Of a stretch of 46,975 nt of DNA, positions 25,842-35,400 are shown one piece after another. The DNA comes from Candidatus Woesearchaeota archaeon CG_4_10_14_0_2_um_filter_33_13 (GTDB taxonomy: Archaea > Nanobdellota > Nanobdellia > Woesearchaeales > GW2011-AR9). The notes beneath the pieces were generated by a model. That model saw nothing but the letters and a program-made list of their open reading frames with translations, was not told the origin of the DNA and searched no databases. The DNA is taken from assembly GCA_002792115.1 (NCBI GenBank), contig PFNQ01000044.1, forward strand, positions 1-46,975, in the 5' to 3' direction. The number at the start of each line of letters is the position of its first letter. Position 1 is the first letter of the stretch. Made by a program: the position numbers and the translations under genes.

Positions 25842-28103
25842 ATGAAAATAAGATCAAAATTAATAATCGGGTTTTTAACAGTGATTGCTCTATTTGTATT
25901 TGCTCTTCTACTTGTAATAACTACCACAGAAAATAAATTTGCTGATAACATTAATACCAATCTAAAGCATATTAATCGGCAGATGATGCACGATATTGAA
26001 AAGACCATTGAATTTAGAGTTCAACGATGGCGAGAATTTGTTATTACTCCTTTGGTGGTGGATACTGTCTCTAAATCTAATCAAGAATTTGATGATATTC
26101 AAGGTGTTTCTGCTTTGATTCAGCAAAGAGATCAAGAATGGGTCAATGCTTCCAACGAAACTATTACTCCGTTAATGGAAGGATTGTTAAACAATGATTT
26201 GTCTCAGCGAATTAAAGTTAGACAACTCTTTTATGAACGAGACCAGAGTTATCCAGTCTTCCCAGAAGTTTTTTTGACTAACAAGTATGGGGCAGTTATT
26301 GCTATGACTGGGAAGATTACTGATTATTATCAGGCCGATGAATTTTGGTGGAAAGAAGCAAAAGCAGAGGGGAGTTATGTTGGAGACGTTGAGTATGATG
26401 CTAGTTCTGAGACATATTCTCTAGTGATTGCATTATCTGTTTACGATACAAACAACAATTTCTCGGGGGTGTTAAAATTATTGATCGACACACAAGATTT
26501 CTTTAAGGATTTTGAAGAGAAAATTATTGTAGAATACTTATCACTGGGTCAATATGTTGATTTCACCCTTTTGGATAATCAACATCGAATAATTCACAAA
26601 AAAGGGAACTTTACTATGTTAGAAGAAGTTTCTGCAGAAGAACGAAAAGAACTAGAGATGTTAGAACAGCATCAAACTCCTTATTTAATTTTAGATAATA
26701 ATGCCTCTGGTATTGATAAAAAGTTAGTAGTTCAGTCGCGTTCTAAAATAATAAATGTGGGTAAACCTGTTGATTTAGGATGGAATTTAATTTTGGAATA
26801 TAACCAAGATCAATTATTGTCTCCCGTTGCAGGTCTTAAATCAGATTTGTTTATTATTTCGATTGTTGTAACAATTTTATCTTTGTATTTGGGCATAGTT
26901 ATCTCTCGCTCTTTGTCATCGTCAATTCATCAATTGCACAAAGCTACAGAAGAGATGGAAAAAGGCAATTTGAATGTTAAGGTGGATATTAAAACAAAAG
27001 ATGAAGTTCATCAGTTAGGAAAAGCGTTTAATCATATGATTAACCAGATGAAAGAACAGCAACAATTATTGATAAAATCTGAAACAGAAAAAAGAAACTT
27101 TTTAGAAAAATCAAAAAAAGAATTAGAATTTAAAGTAAAATCAAGAACCGCAGATTTAGAGAAATCAAGAGTTGCCACTTTAAACATTCTTGATGATGTA
27201 GAAGAAGCTAGAAAAAAGTTAAAAGATTCGTATGTTAAACTGAAAGGCCTGGAACAGTTAAAGACCCAATTCTTATCTTTTGCTTCGCATGAATTAAGAA
27301 CTCCTTTAACTCCAATCACTGCTCAATTGCAAAGATTATTAAGCCAGGATCTGCCCAAAAAAGAGCGCATTGCCAGTTTGGATATGGTCTTGAGAAATGT
27401 TACTCGTTTAGATCGGTTAATTAACGACGTTTTGGACATTTCTCGGATTGAGTCAAAAAGACTTAAGCTTGCTAAAAGTAAAAATGATCTTAACGAAGAT
27501 CTTGTTTTGATCATATCCACTGCTACTCCACTTGCTACTAATCAAGGAATGAAATTGATATACACACCAACTAAATTACCTAAATTTATGTATGATAAAT
27601 ATCGAATTCAACAGGTTTTAACAAATTTGATTGATAATGCCATTAAACATAGTGCGGGGAAGAATATCACTATTTCTGCTAAATTAAAAAGAGATAAGAT
27701 TAATGTTTGTGTAAAAGATGATGGTGAAGGAATTAAAGAGGAAGATTTTAAACATCTTTTTGAATTATTTTATGTTGGTCAAGAAGGACAATTTCATGCT
27801 AAAGGCGCAGGTTTAGGTCTTTCTATTTGTAAGGGAATTGTGGAAGAACATGGTGGTAAATTTACAGTTAATACTAGAATTGGTCAAGGATCGATGTTCT
27901 GCTTTACCCTGCCTTTTGTTCAAAAAGAAGCATCTTTGAAACATAACCGTTATAGGATTGATAAAAAACATTCAATCAGCACCCCTCATAAGTATGGCTG
28001 GGGAAAGAAACAGAACACACAGAATAAACATAGTCTACAAAATAAACTGATTACTCAAAAGAAACAGAATGAAAATAATAAAAAGAATAAAAAGAATAAA
28101 TAA
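25842..28103 (+). CDS. Transmembrane sensor histidine kinase
   Basis: 753 residues. N-terminal membrane span (about 5-27); an extracellular Cache-like sensor (about 30-330); a second span (about 338-358); HAMP (about 360-410); a coiled coil with TLNILDDVEEARKKL; HisKA with FASHELRTPL, phospho-acceptor H483; and HATPase_c with an N-box (LIDNAIKHS), G1 DDGEGI and G2 GAGLGL. The last 50 residues are Asn/Lys/Gln-rich and look unstructured. It is the only kinase in the island, followed by a lone receiver 160 nt downstream, which is its likely partner. Two-component systems are uncommon in reduced archaeal genomes, so transfer from bacteria is possible but not shown here. Confidence 0.92.
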   Translation: MKIRSKLIIGFLTVIALFVFALLLVITTTENKFADNINTNLKHINRQMMHDIEKTIEFRVQRWREFVITPLVVDTVSKSNQEFDDIQGVSALIQQRDQEWVNASNETITPLMEGLLNNDLSQRIKVRQLFYERDQSYPVFPEVFLTNKYGAVIAMTGKITDYYQADEFWWKEAKAEGSYVGDVEYDASSETYSLVIALSVYDTNNNFSGVLKLLIDTQDFFKDFEEKIIVEYLSLGQYVDFTLLDNQHRIIHKKGNFTMLEEVSAEERKELEMLEQHQTPYLILDNNASGIDKKLVVQSRSKIINVGKPVDLGWNLILEYNQDQLLSPVAGLKSDLFIISIVVTILSLYLGIVISRSLSSSIHQLHKATEEMEKGNLNVKVDIKTKDEVHQLGKAFNHMINQMKEQQQLLIKSETEKRNFLEKSKKELEFKVKSRTADLEKSRVATLNILDDVEEARKKLKDSYVKLKGLEQLKTQFLSFASHELRTPLTPITAQLQRLLSQDLPKKERIASLDMVLRNVTRLDRLINDVLDISRIESKRLKLAKSKNDLNEDLVLIISTATPLATNQGMKLIYTPTKLPKFMYDKYRIQQVLTNLIDNAIKHSAGKNITISAKLKRDKINVCVKDDGEGIKEEDFKHLFELFYVGQEGQFHAKGAGLGLSICKGIVEEHGGKFTVNTRIGQGSMFCFTLPFVQKEASLKHNRYRIDKKHSISTPHKYGWGKKQNTQNKHSLQNKLITQKKQNENNKKNKKNK

Positions 28104-28164
28104 AACAAACAAAACAAACAAAACAAACAAAGCAAACAAAACAAACAAAGCAAACAAAACAAAC
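28102..28164 (+). repeat. Seven 9-nt tandem repeats directly after the kinase stop
   Basis: AAAACAAAC repeats seven times; two units carry G in place of the fourth A. The array begins inside the kinase stop codon and fills most of the gap before the receiver gene. Confidence 0.85.
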
Positions 28165-28248
28165 GCAAGATTAATAAAAGCAAAAAGATTAAGTAACAAT
28201 ACATAAGGACATATAAGAATATATAAGGATAGATAATTTATTTGCATT

Positions 28249-28254
28249 AGGAGG
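28249..28254 (+). promoter_or_regulatory. Strong Shine-Dalgarno site of the receiver gene
   Basis: AGGAGG lies 9 nt before the ATG at 28264. TATA-like repeats (ATATAAG, about 28210-28227) could start a transcript with a leader of 15-25 nt, separate from the kinase mRNA. Confidence 0.65.
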
Positions 28255-28263
28255 TTTGATAAG

Positions 28264-28638
28264 ATGAAAAAATCATTAATCCTTTCAGTTGATGATGAGG
28301 ATGACATTTGTATTTCTGTAAAGGAAGTTCTGCAGGATGCTGGATTTCAAGTAGAAACAGCGAGTAATGGTGCAGAAATGTTAAAAAGATTGGAAAAAAT
28401 CAAACCCGATCTCATTCTTTTGGACGTCCTGATGCCGGGGTTAACTACTAGAGAGGTTCTTGCGGAATTAAAAAAAAGAAAAATAAAAATTCCCATAATC
28501 TTTTTGACTGTTGTTCGCCTTTCAGAAGCAGCAAAAAAGGACATTATGAAAGAAAATATGGTAGATTACATTGAGAAACCATTTAATAACGCAGATCTAG
28601 TTAGAAGGGTTAAAAAGGCCTTGCATAAAAAACCATAA
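28264..28638 (+). CDS. Stand-alone response-regulator receiver
   Basis: 124 residues, one CheY-like receiver and nothing else. The acidic pocket is VDDEDD (9-14), the phosphorylated aspartate is D54 in LILLDVLMPG, the switch threonine is T82 and the conserved lysine is K105 in EKPF. With no DNA-binding or enzyme domain, it must act by protein contact, possibly on the KaiC-like proteins encoded next to it or on a partner elsewhere. It lies just downstream of the histidine kinase. The stop lies in a 12-nt tandem duplication (28629-28652). Confidence 0.93.
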   Translation: MKKSLILSVDDEDDICISVKEVLQDAGFQVETASNGAEMLKRLEKIKPDLILLDVLMPGLTTREVLAELKKRKIKIPIIFLTVVRLSEAAKKDIMKENMVDYIEKPFNNADLVRRVKKALHKKP

Positions 28639-28652
28639 TAAAAACCATAATA
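28629..28652 (+). repeat. 12-nt tandem duplication at the receiver's stop
   Basis: AAAACCATAATA occurs twice in a row; the first copy contains the receiver's last codons and stop. Confidence 0.8.
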
Positions 28653-28672
28653 AAAAGAATGAATAATTAACA

Positions 28673-29353
28673 ATGGGACTCTTACAAAAAATTAAACAGG
28701 GAAGAATTAAGTCAGGTAAAACCACTTCAAAGAAACCTGTCCTAAAGAAAAGTTCTTCAAAAAATAAATCATCCTCTAACAAATCTAAATCCACCAAGGT
28801 CAAAGCTCGATCAGCCCTAAAAGGCCGATTAGGAAGGTCTGTTGGCCAGATTAATAGTAATAACGTAACTTTGGTCGTTGTTCCGAATAATAACTATAAT
28901 TCTTCGGTCTTAAATTTTGTTAAGAAATTGGATAAAAAAAGTTTTGGTTACGTTAGCGTTAATAAGGGATATAGTGCTTTGATAGAATCATTCAAAAATA
29001 AAAAAATTAACCTTAAAAACTTCTTTTTCGTAGATTGTGTCACTAAAACAATTACAGAACCTAAAAAGGTTGACAATTGTATCTATGTTTCTTCTCCTAA
29101 GGCCCTTACAGAATTATCTCTAGCAACAACAAAACTCATTATGGCTGGTTTTGATGGTGTGATTTTTGATTCTCTTTCAACAATGTTAATTTACCATAAA
29201 CCTAAAGAAATTTCTAGATTTGTTCATAGTATCATAAACAAAACTAGGGAAAATACGAATTTACATCTAATTTTGACTCTATCTAGTAAAGATCAGGACT
29301 CAGAATTATTTAAAGAAGTGGAAGTATTTGTTGATCAAGTAGTTGAGTTGTAA
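28673..29353 (+). CDS. Degenerate KaiC/RecA-like protein without a P-loop
   Basis: 226 residues. A Lys/Ser-rich tail of about 55 residues is followed by a RecA-like core. Where Walker A should be it reads VVVPNNNYNSSVLNFVKKL, with no G-x-x-x-x-G-K-S/T. The Walker B strand is kept as VIFDSLSTM, followed by YHKPKEISRFVHSI. The same block, FDSLSSM then YHTPQVITRFVSSV, occurs in the 270-residue protein at 35867-36679, so the two are paralogues. It is probably not an ATPase and may bind or regulate the intact KaiC-like protein (31042-32406). It starts 34 nt after the receiver's stop and is likely co-transcribed with it. Confidence 0.7.
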   Translation: MGLLQKIKQGRIKSGKTTSKKPVLKKSSSKNKSSSNKSKSTKVKARSALKGRLGRSVGQINSNNVTLVVVPNNNYNSSVLNFVKKLDKKSFGYVSVNKGYSALIESFKNKKINLKNFFFVDCVTKTITEPKKVDNCIYVSSPKALTELSLATTKLIMAGFDGVIFDSLSTMLIYHKPKEISRFVHSIINKTRENTNLHLILTLSSKDQDSELFKEVEVFVDQVVEL

Positions 29354-29577
29354 TTATCATCTTATAGTCATCGTGTAAGGATCGTATACTTGGAGAGTAT
29401 ATTGGTTTCACAATTAATTTGCAGTGATTTTATATTTTTTTAAAATTAAAACCATTTCAAAGACTACCCCAGACCACCTAACACTGCCAAGACCATCAAA
29501 CATTATATAAACTACAGAATATATATCTCCTTAAATAAGAACTGCTATCACCTGGCGCGGTTAAAGAGAGTTATTAG
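29354..29577. other. Intergenic region with TATA boxes for the two-PAS gene
   Basis: 224 nt without an ORF. It has a small inverted pair TATACT/AGTATA and two TATA-like stretches (TTATATAAA near 29504 and CTTAAATA near 29531). The second would give a leader of about 20 nt before the ATG at 29578. Nothing else stands out. Confidence 0.4.
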
Positions 29578-30531
29578 ATGGAAAATAAACTTATTTTTAA
29601 AAGTCTGGAGAATTTTACATCTATTATTGATACATTGAGAGAAGGATTTTTAGTTCTTGATAAAAACTTAAACGTTATTTTCGCTAATAAGACGTTTTAT
29701 GAAGTATTTAAAGTTAATAAAAAAAATACTATTGGTGAAAAGATTTTTAATTTGGGTAATAAGCAATGGAAAATTCCAGAATTAGTGAAATTGTTACATG
29801 AAATTCTGCCTAAAAAAGATGTTATCACAAATTATATTGTATCTCACAAGTTTAAGGAAATTGGCAACAAAGTAATGTCTCTCAACGCTAGGAAACTAGT
29901 TGTTGATCCGAAAACAAAAGATCAATTAATTCTTTTAGCCATAGAAGACATTTCTCAAGAATATTATGACAAATCTTTATTGGAAGCCAGCGAGTTAAAA
30001 TACCGTACAATCTTTCAAACTTCTTCAAATTGTATCATGTCTTTAACTTCTGAAGGAGTTATCAGTGAAGCTAGTGATCATGCCAGTATTCTTTTGGGTT
30101 TTCCTTTAAAGAATATTGTTGGCAAAAAAATAATTTCATTTATTAATAAAAAGTACATCACTAAATTTCATCATATTATGCATCTAGTTTTAAAAGGAGA
30201 AAAGGTTGGTCAAGAAGAAATAACTTTTGTCAAGAAAGGTAAAGGCAAATTAAATATGGTCGCAAATATGACTTTGTTAAAGAACTCCAATCCTAATAAA
30301 TCTAGGGTGATTGGTCTTTTCTATGATATAACCAAAAGTAAGACTGCCGAAGTCTTAATGAAAAATTATCAAACTAAGCTTGAATATGAAATAGCTAAAC
30401 AGACCAAAGAATTAACAGAAAAGCTTGAAGAAGCAGCAAAATTTCAAAGTATGGTTGTCGGAAGAGAACTAAAGATGGTTGAACTTAAAGAAATTATTCG
30501 CAAGTTACAGAAACAGTTAGCATCAAAGTAA
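29578..30531 (+). CDS. Two-PAS sensory protein without a kinase domain
   Basis: 317 residues, soluble. PAS domains lie at about 10-135 (IIDTLREGFLVLDKNLNVIF) and 140-260 (FQTSSNCIMSLTSEGVISEA), each followed by a PAC-like end (DISQE and DITKSK). A coiled coil (about 265-317) closes the protein and contains GRELKMVELKE near the end, the same tail as in the seven-PAS protein and the solute-binding receptor. There is no kinase or effector domain. It is the last gene of the plus-strand sensory run and faces the hemerythrin gene. GAGAG ahead of the ATG may serve as a weak ribosome binding site. Confidence 0.85.
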   Translation: MENKLIFKSLENFTSIIDTLREGFLVLDKNLNVIFANKTFYEVFKVNKKNTIGEKIFNLGNKQWKIPELVKLLHEILPKKDVITNYIVSHKFKEIGNKVMSLNARKLVVDPKTKDQLILLAIEDISQEYYDKSLLEASELKYRTIFQTSSNCIMSLTSEGVISEASDHASILLGFPLKNIVGKKIISFINKKYITKFHHIMHLVLKGEKVGQEEITFVKKGKGKLNMVANMTLLKNSNPNKSRVIGLFYDITKSKTAEVLMKNYQTKLEYEIAKQTKELTEKLEEAAKFQSMVVGRELKMVELKEIIRKLQKQLASK

Positions 30532-30566
30532 ATCAAAAATAAAACAATTTACTAGTTCTAAAATTA

Positions 30567-30592
30567 AAAAATATTAAACAAAAATATTAAAC
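30567..30592. repeat. 13-nt tandem duplication between convergent genes
   Basis: AAAAATATTAAAC occurs twice in a row, just beyond the end of the hemerythrin reading frame. Confidence 0.6.
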
Positions 30593-30593
30593 C

Positions 30594-31026
30594 TTACTTT
30601 GAATGCTTTTTAATATACGCCGCATATTTATGGTCTTCCGTTAATATATGTTCAGATAACCAATTGGTTAGGAACTCATCGGTTCTGATCATCAGGTCTT
30701 CTCTACTTTTATTTAGATGAACTCCTTTAGATGTTGGGTGTTCAAACTCTTGCTTAAACTTTTCTACAGATGCTCTATAATCATCATGTAATCTCTTATG
30801 ACCAGCAATGGCCGGAAATTTATGTTTTTTCATATACGCTTCCTCATAATCTAAATGACCCAGGAACTGTTTTAACAAAAACAACTACCTCTTTTCTTAA
30901 CTGATTAATACTTGCATTGTCAGACAATTTCTTTTTAATTTCATCAAGTTCATTAAAGATCTGTTTGTGTTGATCATCAATGATTTTATCATTAACAGAC
31001 ATATCTTTAGTCCAAGCGATCTTCAT
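30594..31026 (-). pseudogene. Hemerythrin split by a single-base frameshift
   Basis: Two overlapping frames together make one bacteriohemerythrin, an O2-binding four-helix protein with a di-iron site. The first frame (31026-30844) gives MKIAWTKDMS... with H20 in DDQHKQIF. The second (entering near 30884) gives H10 and E14 in FLGHLDYEEAYM, H29 and H33 in GHKRLH, and H79 and D84 in SEHILTED. All seven usual iron ligands are present with family spacing, but split over two frames. Removing one A from the AAAA run (plus 30870-30873) restores VFVKQFLGHLDYEE. It starts 15 nt after the KaiC-like gene. It could be an assembly error, a fresh mutation or programmed frameshifting. Confidence 0.8.
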
Positions 31027-31041
31027 CTTAAACCCCTTAAT

Positions 31042-32406
31042 TTAAGATTCTCCATCAACTCCTCCAAAGACTTCTTGTTCTGGGAATACTTCAACACCAT
31101 CTTCTCCAATACTCATAGCAACGATCTTAGTTTGATGACTTGCTCCTCGCATCTTTAAAACTTCTACAGCTCTTTCTCTGATGTTGCCTCTTTTAATGTT
31201 GTAGATGACAATTATTCCATCCGCTAAGAACTCTTCTACTCCACTAGTACTAAAGATTTTAGGGACTTGTTCAGTTTCTGTTATTAAGAAAGACGTTGCC
31301 CCAATCTTTTCAAACAAGCGAAATAATTGTTGAATGTAAATACGATAAGAATCTTCCTTACCGGAAAAGGCTGAGGCGATTGCCGATAAAGAATCTAAGA
31401 CAACGATTGTTGGTTTAAAATGATTTGGGAAAATGATTGGATCTACATCAATCAACAACTCCCCTTTAACTTTCATTAATAAAGCATCAACACTTCTAGT
31501 TATGTCAAAAGGATTATACCGTTTAATCATTAAAGTTCCTTTTTTAATCAGTTTTTTTGGATCCCAGCCGAACTTTTCCATATGTTTGATTAAACGTTCT
31601 TCATTTTCTTCAAAGCTCATATAAAGGCATTTCTCGCCCTTTTTAGCGTGTTCGTATAAAGTCTGTAGACCAAAAATAGTTTTACCACTTCCAGCTCCTC
31701 CTGCTAACAATATTGAAGCTCCTCTTGGTATCCCATCATCTAATAGATCATCAAAACCAGGGACTAAAGAAAAGATATATTCTTTGCTTTCAACTTTTCC
31801 TCGGGTTGAAGTGGGGCTATCTTTTTCTTTGCCCCTCAGGGAAGATAACTGTTTTTGAATAGAATCTTTGATTGCAGATAAATTTACTTTTCCAGCAAGT
31901 TTATTTTCTTTTACTTCCTTTGCTTCTTCTTTTTTTAGTTGTTTAACTGATTTACCTAAATCTTGTTTTCTCTTATCTTCTCTCTTGCTAACCCAAGTCT
32001 TGGCTGTGTTTTCTCTTTTTGTGGATGTAGTTTTTTTATTTGGCTCTTGTTTAATCGGAACCTTGGTTAGAATGGTTCTTTGTTTTTTAATTTCAGAATT
32101 AATTACTTTCTTAACATTTTTAGGAACGTGATGAATATACTTTTTTTTATCTTCAGTTAATTTTTGTAACGTTTTACCTCTATTTTTATTCTCTCTATCT
32201 GAGGATTTTGGAGCTTTCTTCTTAATTACACTTATTTTCTTTGCAGAGGATTTTTTCTTCACTGCACTTCTTTTTTTTACCGGAACTTTTTTCTTCACGG
32301 CCTTTACTTTTTTTGGTGTTGCTATCGGTTTTTTTGATACCTTCAACTTATTTAACATTCCATTTTTCTTAGCGGTTAACGGTTTTAATTTAGATTTTTT
32401 AGCCAT
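31042..32406 (-). CDS. KaiC-family ATPase with a long basic N-terminal tail
   Basis: 454 residues. The first 200 are Lys/Ser/Pro-rich and probably unstructured (MAKKSKLKPLTAKKN...). A single KaiC domain follows (about 212-450): GFDDLLDDGIPRG, Walker A GGAGSGKT (about 234-241), the catalytic glutamate pair in MSFEENEE, Walker B VVLDSLSAI, and the closing GVEVFPEQEVFG. Archaeal single-domain KaiC homologues are ATPases linked to signalling. The gene starts 12 nt after the coiled-coil gene's stop (TGA at 32419) and is followed 15 nt later by hemerythrin, forming a three-gene unit. The basic tail could bind nucleic acid, membrane or the acidic parts of the coiled-coil protein. Confidence 0.9.
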   Translation of the reverse strand: MAKKSKLKPLTAKKNGMLNKLKVSKKPIATPKKVKAVKKKVPVKKRSAVKKKSSAKKISVIKKKAPKSSDRENKNRGKTLQKLTEDKKKYIHHVPKNVKKVINSEIKKQRTILTKVPIKQEPNKKTTSTKRENTAKTWVSKREDKRKQDLGKSVKQLKKEEAKEVKENKLAGKVNLSAIKDSIQKQLSSLRGKEKDSPTSTRGKVESKEYIFSLVPGFDDLLDDGIPRGASILLAGGAGSGKTIFGLQTLYEHAKKGEKCLYMSFEENEERLIKHMEKFGWDPKKLIKKGTLMIKRYNPFDITRSVDALLMKVKGELLIDVDPIIFPNHFKPTIVVLDSLSAIASAFSGKEDSYRIYIQQLFRLFEKIGATSFLITETEQVPKIFSTSGVEEFLADGIIVIYNIKRGNIRERAVEVLKMRGASHQTKIVAMSIGEDGVEVFPEQEVFGGVDGES

Positions 32407-32418
32407 TTTTACTCAGTA

Positions 32419-35400
32419 TCACTTAATATTATATTTTTCCATTATTTTTTTGTACCTAATAAAGTTTTTGGAGCGAGCAAATTTGCTAATTTCTTTATCA
32501 GAAAGTTTTCCTAATAAATTATCAGTATTCTCAAGGAAAGCCTGCATGTTTTTCTTATCTTTATGAGAAAGTTCTCTTTTTATCACCCTTACTTTCTTGA
32601 TTACCGGTACTTTTCTTACCCTAACAACAGTTTTCACTATAGTTTTAGGTTTAACTTTGATTCTTTTTATTTTAACAATTATTTTTGGATGAGCTTTAGC
32701 TTTCACAAGCAGTTCTTTCTGCTCAGCCAACTCTTTGGATTTATTCTTGCGGAGGATATCAATTCTTTTATTAGCAGAGCTATTAAGTAGTTTTTTCTGT
32801 TCAGCTAACTCCTTATTTTTAACACTGCGAATTTCTCTTACCTTCTCAGCAGTATCTACTTTAGCTATTTTCTGTGCTTCCTGTTCTATTTTCCCTTTAA
32901 GTTCATCACTTAGGATTAATTCTAACTGCCTTAACTCTTGTTTTAACTTACGTTTTTCCTTAATGCGCTTGACCTTTTCATTTACAATCTTATTCAACAT
33001 TTTGGATTGGTCGTCCTTAGCTTTAAACTCAGCAGCAATTCTTTCCTGTTCGGTTTTTAATTGCGCAGAATGATTAATAATAAACTTAATCTCCTCATTT
33101 AAGTGGGCTATTTGCCTTTGAATTGAAGTAGTGGTATTTTTTGATTTACTTTTGTTTGATTTTAATTTTTCTTCTTCCTTGGCTAGTTGATGTTTTCTTT
33201 CCGACAATCTTTTCTTCACTTGTGATCTTCTGAGCGAACTATCTTTCTGTTGTTTTTTAATCTGGTTCTCATCCGCTTTAATACTTTGCTGGATCTTGGC
33301 AATGTCTTTGTTGATCATATTTATTCTATTGAATCCTACCTTTTTGATCAAATCAATTTTATCTTGTTGCCGTTTCAATAATAATTGGAACTGGTTATGT
33401 TTTTCTTGGAACTGTTTTTCTTTTTCAATAATAAGTTGGTCCAATTCTTTCTTCTCAACACTTTTATTCTGTTTATTGATTTCTGTTCTAGATTTTTCTA
33501 AAGCAACTCTCTTTCTAATGGAGGAGATTCGTTTAATCCCAGCAAGTTTAATTTGTTTTTGCAAACCCATTAAGTAAGAACGAACTTCTGCTTTGATCTT
33601 TGATTTTGCTAAACTAATCTGATTTTTATCCTGAATGTATTCTTTTTTTACATTATCAAGTTTTTTAAGTTTTAATTGGATTAATCCCACAACTTGATTC
33701 AATGCCTTTTCTTCCTTTAATAATACCACATATTTTCTTTTTTCTTTCTCTAATGAGTATTGGTTGGAGGATAATAATTTTTGTGTTTCTTTTATCTTGG
33801 ATGAATGTTCTAACTGTTTTTTATTTAATTCTGTAATCTCCTTTTCAATGTCCTGTTTGATAGTTAAAGAAGAACTATATTCTTGTTTAATCTTTGAAAT
33901 ATCTTCAACCATTCGAGAAATGTTCTCTTGTATTCCTTTAATGTTGGTATTAAGTGTTGGTTCTTTCTTACTCTTAATCAGATTCTCCCTTTCAGAAATA
34001 TGGTCTACTGTACTTTTAATTTGAGATAATGATTGGTTGATTGATTCTAGTTTGGCTTTATGTTTCGATCTTTCTTTTAGAATATTACCCTGTAAAGATT
34101 TGATAGCTTTAATTTTTTGATTAATCTTAGTGCAGTACTGCTCAGCACCTTGTTTTATTTCTCCGATTTCTTTTCTTTCTTTATCAACGGCCTGTTGGGT
34201 TAAGTTTATTTCATTCCGAACCTTTTCTTTCTGTTTTCGGAAACCTAACACTACTTCTGTCCAATCTGGAGAAGATTTGAATTTATTTAATGAAATATTA
34301 ATCTCTTCTACTTTTTTATTGTCTAAAAAGATGCTTTGTTCCTGTTGTTTTATTTTCTTCAATAATGAATCAACTTGAGCAAGTTCACTTTTCTTTTTAT
34401 TTTCTAAATCGACTAAGGAACTTTCTGCCCTCTCTTTAGTTTCTTTTAACTTTAAAGAATCAGTTTCTACTTGAGTTAACATCTGTTGCTTATTCTTTTC
34501 TAACAACGTTGCTTTCTTTTCTAACTCTTTTTTCTTATTCTGCAGATCATCAAACTCTTGTTTGTATTGATTTAATAATCCAACTACTTCGGCTTTGGCA
34601 AGCTCAAAATGTTGTTTTTTGCTATCTTCCTGAGATAATTTTGATTTTTCTTGAACTATATTCCCTTTAATCCCTTTAAGCGCAGTTTTCCCTTCCTTAA
34701 CTTTGTTTAATAGTTCATTAAATCTGTTTTGTTGTGCTTGCAAAGAGCCTTCTTCTTCTTTCAATTGTTTGTTTAAATCATCAATTCTTAACGTGACTAC
34801 TTTATCTTTCTGTATCTCGTTTTCTAATAAAGTTTTACGCTTTTTTAATCCTTGTATCTCTGTAATAATCTTTTCTTTAGAATTGATAAGTTGCTGATGA
34901 GTTTGTTTACCTTTTTGTGATAATCCGTCTTTCTTAGCTTCAAAAGCTAAAACTTCTTTCTTTCCTTGTAAGAATAATCCTTTTAATTGTGGAGGGTAAT
35001 TAATACCGTTTTTGATCAATTTTGGGGTAGACAAAGTTAATGTGGAAACAAACTGTTCAATTTTCTCTCTTTCAGAATTCAGTAAAGCTATCTTTCTTTT
35101 CTGCACTTCAATTTTGTTTTGATATAACTTCAATTCTCGGCCTTTTCTAGCCAATTCCTTTTCTTGATTAATTTGTAACTGCTTTAGTTTTTGCTGTTCT
35201 AAAACCGATTCTTTTTTATCCTGTGATATTAAGGCTTTTTCCTTTTTTTCGATATCTTTTTTAATCAGGTCTTGTTTTTTCTTTAAGGAGATAATGTGTA
35301 AATCTCGCGTTTTCTTCTCCTTAACAATCCTGTTAATCTCATCCTGGTTATTCTTAACCAATCTTGTTAATCTTAACTCTAAATCTTCATCTAGTTGTTC

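Noticed and set aside
30594-30884. The two hemerythrin frames as two separate genes
   Set aside because: Neither frame alone contains a full four-helix bundle or a complete iron site, and they join into one family-length protein by a single-base change.
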